From HGM12587 sp945786935 (lineage in GTDB: Bacteria; Bacillota; Clostridia; Lachnospirales; Lachnospiraceae), in the NCBI GenBank assembly GCA_945786935.1, contig CALZFY010000074.1, positions 1 to 10,751 on the forward strand: a DNA stretch of 10,751 nucleotides. The letters are read 5' to 3'. The notes under the pieces were generated by a model. It made no database searches, was not told where the DNA came from, and was given only the letters and a program-made list of their open reading frames with translations. Positions within the stretch are counted from its first letter, which is position 1. The number at the start of each line of letters is the position of its first letter. A program made the position numbers and the translations under genes. Positions 6,625 through 10,751 of the stretch are shown here, piece after piece.

Positions 6625-8184
6625 TTAACGGTATGCTACAATATAATTTACAAATTCTTTGATCTGATATCCTGCCTGGGTCAGAGTATCCTTTTCTTCT
6701 TCTGTGTTGATCCAGACAAACACATCAATGGTTTTTAATCGTTCCTCTGTAAGATTCAAATGTCTTTTAAAATTAGCAATTTCTGCCACATCCAAAAATT
6801 TCGCCGGATAGTTCTTGTAGACAGTTGTTTCTGATGCTACCGCCGGATCGATTTTTGTACCATATAGAATTTTGGGATAGAAAATTTTATAATAAATACA
6901 AATTTCTCCATCTGTCAATGATGCTGCAAATTCCACCGCATCTGTGGCACCCTCCTGGAATTCCTCTGATATCTCCAGATTATAATTTCCGGTATATTCG
7001 TGCCAGAACATCACTGCAAAAATACAATACAGTACAACAACTGCTGTCAGAAAATATTTTCCACAATGCTTGCAACATGTAAAAATGCCCATGGCACAAA
7101 AAGCCAACACACAGACGTGGATCGTATTAATCTTATTTAATTCCAGATCTTCCATCATCATTGCCTGAACTGCGATGAGCAAAAACTGTACTACAAAGAC
7201 TGCCGGCAGATAAAATTCTTTTTTTCGCAAAGTCTGAATACTTTCTTTGCAGGCTTTCACAAAACCGATGAAAATAAACGGCCAACTGAACAGATAATAG
7301 TAGCCATACCCCGGCACTGCATTCCAGATGGTACCGTCATCCTGCTTAAAGAACATTTTCCAAAAATCCAGGATGGCAGTGAGTCGGTCTGTTGCCTGAA
7401 ATTCTCCTCCTCGGAAAAATGCCATTTTCGGAATAGAGATCCACCTTGTACAAATTTCCGGCAAAAGCTCAAAGTTTACACCAAGAAACAAAAAAAGCGG
7501 AAATGCCAGGATGCCCAGAATCAGTACAAAGCCCAAAAGGTATCGATCCACGGTCAGTTTTTTGCTGTATAATGCGTAACCCAGCTGAAACAACAATACA
7601 AACGGGAGTACCAGCCAGAAGGTTGCATAGCAGTAGAGACTGAGACCATACATCACTGCGGAAACCAACAGCCATGGTCTCTTTTCCAGCCCCAGCACAA
7701 AAAAGTATAAGCCAAACAGCATGAATGCAGGAACCAAAGAGGCATCCAGTCCCCAGCGGCACATCACAATATGCCATGGATTGATAGCCATGAGGAATGC
7801 TCCCCAAACTGCTGTTTTCTCTCCCACTGTCCTTTTTAGAATTTCGTAAAAAGCCAGCAATGACAAAAATGCAAACACGGCCTGGGGCAGACGGATGGAC
7901 CAGATATTTAATCCCATGAGCTTTACCAAAGGAATACAAAGGTAACTGTACAGTACGCTCATTCCGCTTCCCCATGCGGTAAAATATACCGGAAAGCCGT
8001 AGCCGAAATTATCCATCCCATAGTTTCCAAGGGCATAGGCAAAATATCCGGCAAAAGCCTCGTCCTGCTGAATACCTGCAGGATACCTGTCCAACCACAG
8101 CACTCTGAATAAGAGTGCTGCAGCAAAAATGAACATAAGAAAGCCTTTTGAGTAAAATATCTTCTGTAATTTATTTTCATTCAT
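6625..8184 (-). CDS. GT-C fold membrane glycosyltransferase (PMT/ArnT-like, family 39 type)
   Basis: This 519-residue protein has about 10-12 transmembrane segments in its first 395 residues and a soluble C-terminal tail (about 396-519), likely outside the membrane. The first long loop after membrane segment 1 holds LDRYPAGIQQDEAFAGYFAYAL (31-52); the acidic pair D41-E42 is in the position of the acidic catalytic motif of GT-C enzymes. NPWHIVMCRWGLDASLVPAF (135-154) is also typical of the PMT_2/ArnT group. Such enzymes transfer a sugar from a polyprenyl-phosphate donor onto protein, lipid or cell-wall glycan. The acceptor here cannot be told. The ATG is 14 bases after the nadE stop with only a weak GGTG before it, so translation probably depends on coupling. 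No flippase or other glycan gene is nearby. Confidence 0.85.
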   Translation of the reverse strand: MNENKLQKIFYSKGFLMFIFAAALLFRVLWLDRYPAGIQQDEAFAGYFAYALGNYGMDNFGYGFPVYFTAWGSGMSVLYSYLCIPLVKLMGLNIWSIRLPQAVFAFLSLLAFYEILKRTVGEKTAVWGAFLMAINPWHIVMCRWGLDASLVPAFMLFGLYFFVLGLEKRPWLLVSAVMYGLSLYCYATFWLVLPFVLLFQLGYALYSKKLTVDRYLLGFVLILGILAFPLFLFLGVNFELLPEICTRWISIPKMAFFRGGEFQATDRLTAILDFWKMFFKQDDGTIWNAVPGYGYYYLFSWPFIFIGFVKACKESIQTLRKKEFYLPAVFVVQFLLIAVQAMMMEDLELNKINTIHVCVLAFCAMGIFTCCKHCGKYFLTAVVVLYCIFAVMFWHEYTGNYNLEISEEFQEGATDAVEFAASLTDGEICIYYKIFYPKILYGTKIDPAVASETTVYKNYPAKFLDVAEIANFKRHLNLTEERLKTIDVFVWINTEEEKDTLTQAGYQIKEFVNYIVAYR

Positions 8185-8198
8185 AATTCACACCGGTA

Positions 8199-10115
8199 TT
8201 ACAGTTTTTCTATTTCTGCCAGCCACAGTGCTGCACAGGCATCACTTGGCATCCTTAAGTCTCCTCTTGGTGAGACACTGACAGAACCAACCTTAGGTCC
8301 ATCCGGCAGACAGGAACGCTTGAACTGCTGTGCAAAAAATCTACGGTAAAATGTCTGCAGCCATTTTTTGATAGTGGCATCATCGTAGACTCCTGCAAAT
8401 GCGGCCTTCGCCAGCATATAGATCTTTGCAGGCGCAAAGCCAAACCTGAGGATATAGTAAAGGAAGAAATCGTGAAGCTCATAAGGTCCTACGATATCCT
8501 CTGTTTTCTGGGCAATCTCTCCATCCTTTGGGGGAAGAAGCTCCGGACTCACCGGAGTATCCAGTACATCCAGGAGGATTTCTGATAATTTTTCATCCTT
8601 ACAGGTATTGGCATAGTAACGTACCAGATGACGTACCAGAGTTTTTGGTACAGAAGCATTTACCCCGTACATGGACATATGGTCTCCGTTATAGGTAGCC
8701 CATCCAAGTGCCAGCTCTGACATATCACCGGTACCGATGACCATACCGCCCAGCTTGTTGGCAATATCCATGAGCACCTGGGTACGTTCTCTGGCCTGTG
8801 AATTTTCATAGGTAACATCATGCTGATCCTCGTCCTGCCCAATATCTGCAAAATGGGTACGGACCGCATTTTTAATATCTACCTCTAAAAGCTCAGCCCC
8901 CAGACGTCTTATAAGCTCACAGGCATTGTTGTAGGTTCGGTCTGTCGTTCCAAAACATGGCATGGTAACAGCTGTGATACAGCTTCTTGGTTTCCCAAGG
9001 AAGTCAAAAGCAAGAGCTGCTACCAACAGTGCCAGTGTAGAATCCAGACCACCGGAAATACCAATGACTGCATGGTTACAGTTGGTGTGCTCCAGACGTT
9101 TCTTAAGCCCCATGGCCTGTATTGCAAGAATCTCCTCGCAGCGTTCTTCCCAGCGCTTTTTCTCTCCCGGTACAAACGGTGCAGGATCAATAGATCTTGT
9201 CAACATGCAGGGTGTTTCTTTTAATTCAAAATCGATTTCCAGATAACCGTCATCTACCGGATCTTCTGTCACAAAGGTATTGCTTCTGCGGCGTTCTCCC
9301 ACAAGACGCTCCACATCCACCTCGCCATAAAGGATACCGGGTCTGTATTTTTCTGCCTCCTTAAGAATGCTTCCGTTTTCTGCGATCAGGTTGTGTCCAC
9401 TGAATACCAAATCCGTGGTGGACTCTCCATCTCCTGCGGAGGTGTATACATAACCGCAGAAGAGTCTTGCAGACTGATTGGAAATGAGCTGGCGGCGGTA
9501 GTCACTTTTACCTGTGGTTTCATCACTGGCTGACAGATTGACAATCAGCGTAGCTCCATGAACTGCATGGGATACACTTGGAGGATTTGCTGTCCAGAGA
9601 TCTTCACAGATTTCTGCTGCTACTACCAGTTCCTTTTTATTTTCACAGGTAAACAAAAGGCTTGTTCCAAATGGAACCATCTCCCCTTCAAAGTCAATGT
9701 ATTCGTAACCTTTCTTTCCCGGCGTAAAATTTCTCGCTTCATAAAATTCTGCATGGTTTGGTAAAAAGCTCTTTGGCACGATGCCAAGAAGCTGACCACC
9801 CTCAAAAGCAGCTGCAACATTGTAAAGCTTTCCACGGTGCTCCCATGGAAGTCCTACAAAAAAGAGACCTGCCATATCGGCACTTAATTTCACCAGTCTT
9901 ACCAGTTCTTCTTTTGCACCTCTGATGAGAAGGTCCTGGGAAAACAGATCTCCGCAGGTATAGCCGGTGAGGCAAAGCTCCGGAAAAACAATGATTCCTG
10001 CTCCTGCCTCAGAAGCCTCCTTCATATACCTTTCAATTTCTCCGCCGTTATAAGTTACATCAGCCACTCTGATCTTTGGTGTGACTGCTGCTGTTTTCAC
10101 AAATCCGTAATCCAT
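8199..10115 (-). CDS. nadE: Glutamine-dependent NAD+ synthetase (glutaminase and synthetase domains)
   Basis: This 638-residue protein catalyses the last step of NAD+ biosynthesis, amidating deamido-NAD+ with ATP and glutamine-derived ammonia. The N-terminal nitrilase-fold glutaminase shows the full triad: E46 in IVFPELCLTGY, K115 in VPKSFLPN and C170 in AAEICEDLW. The C-terminal synthetase (about 325-638) has the ATP-pyrophosphatase loop SGGLDS at 354-359 and GTGDMSELALGWATYNGDH at 461-479. The length and layout match the long two-domain enzymes known from Mycobacterium rather than the short ammonia-dependent form of E. coli. AGAAGGAG lies 8 bases upstream of the ATG, inside the end of hslO; the hslO stop is one base before the start (TAGTATG), so the two are coupled. 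Confidence 0.97.
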   Translation of the reverse strand: MDYGFVKTAAVTPKIRVADVTYNGGEIERYMKEASEAGAGIIVFPELCLTGYTCGDLFSQDLLIRGAKEELVRLVKLSADMAGLFFVGLPWEHRGKLYNVAAAFEGGQLLGIVPKSFLPNHAEFYEARNFTPGKKGYEYIDFEGEMVPFGTSLLFTCENKKELVVAAEICEDLWTANPPSVSHAVHGATLIVNLSASDETTGKSDYRRQLISNQSARLFCGYVYTSAGDGESTTDLVFSGHNLIAENGSILKEAEKYRPGILYGEVDVERLVGERRRSNTFVTEDPVDDGYLEIDFELKETPCMLTRSIDPAPFVPGEKKRWEERCEEILAIQAMGLKKRLEHTNCNHAVIGISGGLDSTLALLVAALAFDFLGKPRSCITAVTMPCFGTTDRTYNNACELIRRLGAELLEVDIKNAVRTHFADIGQDEDQHDVTYENSQARERTQVLMDIANKLGGMVIGTGDMSELALGWATYNGDHMSMYGVNASVPKTLVRHLVRYYANTCKDEKLSEILLDVLDTPVSPELLPPKDGEIAQKTEDIVGPYELHDFFLYYILRFGFAPAKIYMLAKAAFAGVYDDATIKKWLQTFYRRFFAQQFKRSCLPDGPKVGSVSVSPRGDLRMPSDACAALWLAEIEKL

Positions 10116-10116
10116 A

Positions 10117-10751
10117 CTATTTGCTCCTTCTGATAAGCTCCTTTAGATCTTCCACTGTAAATTCATACTTCTCATTACAGAAGTGACAGTTCACTTCGAT
10201 GGTCTTTCCGTCCTGCACCATTTCATTTAATGCTGCGCGTCCTGCACCGATCAGAGCTTTTTCTACACGGGCTCTGTCACAGTTACAGTAAAACTGTGTC
10301 GGCATGGTATCCGTGATCTCCAATCCGAACTCTCCCAAAAGCTCCTCTAAGATCATTTCCGGTGTGTAGCCACCATCCAGCATGGCTGTGACGCTCTTAA
10401 CTTTGGCAAGCTTTGCTTCCAGTTTATCTACAACTTCATCCGCAATAAACGGCATGAGCTGAATGATAAATCCACCGGCCTGTTTTACTGTATTGTCCTT
10501 GTTCATCAGTACACCAAGCCCAACGGCAGAGGGTACCTGCTCACTGGCAGCAAAATAATACGTCAGATCGTCTCCGATCTCACCGGTCTTTAACTCTACG
10601 GAACCATTGTAGGGTTCCTTTAATCCCAGATCCTTGATGACATTTAAAATACCAACACCAATGGCACCGCCCACATCCAGTTTTCCATCTTTGTTTGGAG
10701 GAAGGATCACATTTGGATTATCTACATAACCTTTCACATTTCCTTTACTGT
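10117..10751 (-). CDS. hslO: Hsp33 redox-regulated chaperone (N-terminus beyond window)
   Basis: The frame is open to the right edge, so about 211 C-terminal residues are visible of a family that is usually near 290 long. The first in-frame GTG in view (10737) lies inside the conserved VKGYVDNP segment and is not the true start. Hsp33 is a cytoplasmic holdase that is switched on by oxidation of four zinc-binding cysteines. These are intact: CNC followed 30 residues later by CHFC near the C-terminus (FYCNCDRARVEK and EVNCHFCNEKYEF). Other family landmarks are GKLDVGGAIG, GEIGDDLTYYFAASEQVPSAVGLGV and AGGFIIQLMP. It precedes nadE by one base and is likely the first visible gene of the hslO-nadE-glycosyltransferase operon. 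Confidence 0.96.
   Translation of the reverse strand, partial: SKGNVKGYVDNPNVILPPNKDGKLDVGGAIGVGILNVIKDLGLKEPYNGSVELKTGEIGDDLTYYFAASEQVPSAVGLGVLMNKDNTVKQAGGFIIQLMPFIADEVVDKLEAKLAKVKSVTAMLDGGYTPEMILEELLGEFGLEITDTMPTQFYCNCDRARVEKALIGAGRAALNEMVQDGKTIEVNCHFCNEKYEFTVEDLKELIRRSK

Noticed and set aside
7469..7975. Minus-strand open frame of 168 codons inside the glycosyltransferase
   Set aside because: It is an alternate frame of the membrane protein gene with no recognisable feature.
10735..10737. GTG as start of hslO
   Set aside because: Conserved Hsp33 sequence continues upstream in frame to the edge of the window, so the gene is cut by the window, not begun here.
1..10751. CRISPR array, tRNA, riboswitch or insertion sequence
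   Set aside because: Reading both strands by eye, I saw no regularly spaced direct repeats, no cloverleaf, no known riboswitch core and no transposase motif. A small or degenerate RNA could still be missed without a covariance search.

Overview
The window looks like chromosomal DNA of a spore-forming, Gram-positive anaerobe of the class Clostridia, most likely family Lachnospiraceae. That placement is inferred from the protein set: a SleC-type spore cortex-lytic enzyme, an MreB, a RecD2 helicase without RecBC, a two-domain glutamine-dependent NAD synthetase and Hsp33. No rRNA or other taxonomic marker is present. Gene density is high and the longest gap without a gene is 214 bases. I see no tRNA, rRNA, CRISPR array, transposase, phage gene or toxin-antitoxin pair.

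Left block (1-5099, all on the minus strand, so transcribed right to left): mreB (actin-like cell-shape protein), recD2 (5'-3' DNA helicase), comF (zinc-ribbon/phosphoribosyltransferase protein of the competence family), then after a 176-base gap with a strong hairpin, two membrane proteins of unknown function whose reading frames overlap as ATGA. The last one runs off the left edge. mreB has a good housekeeping promoter (TATAAT with TTGATT). recD2 and comF have no visible promoter and overlap by 13 bases, so mreB-recD2-comF is probably one transcript.

Middle (5100-6624): a divergent intergenic region separates mreB from the only plus-strand gene, a sleC-like spore cortex hydrolase. Upstream of sleC is a -10 box that fits the mother-cell sporulation sigma factors SigE/SigK. 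sleC has a poor ribosome binding site for its first possible start, so its exact start is open. It ends at a long, imperfect hairpin that also terminates the converging operon.

Right block (6625-10751, minus strand): hslO (Hsp33 redox chaperone, N-terminus beyond the right edge), nadE (glutamine-dependent NAD synthetase) one base downstream, and a GT-C/PMT-type membrane glycosyltransferase 14 bases further on. The spacing indicates one operon. A redox chaperone and an NAD synthetase are a loosely sensible pair, but the glycosyltransferase has no evident functional tie to them.

Most of the window is recognisable core metabolism and cell biology. The least explained parts are the coupled membrane-protein pair at 1-967, the hairpin element at 1005-1097, and the divergent control region at 5100-5313. 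I found no convincing new multi-gene system.
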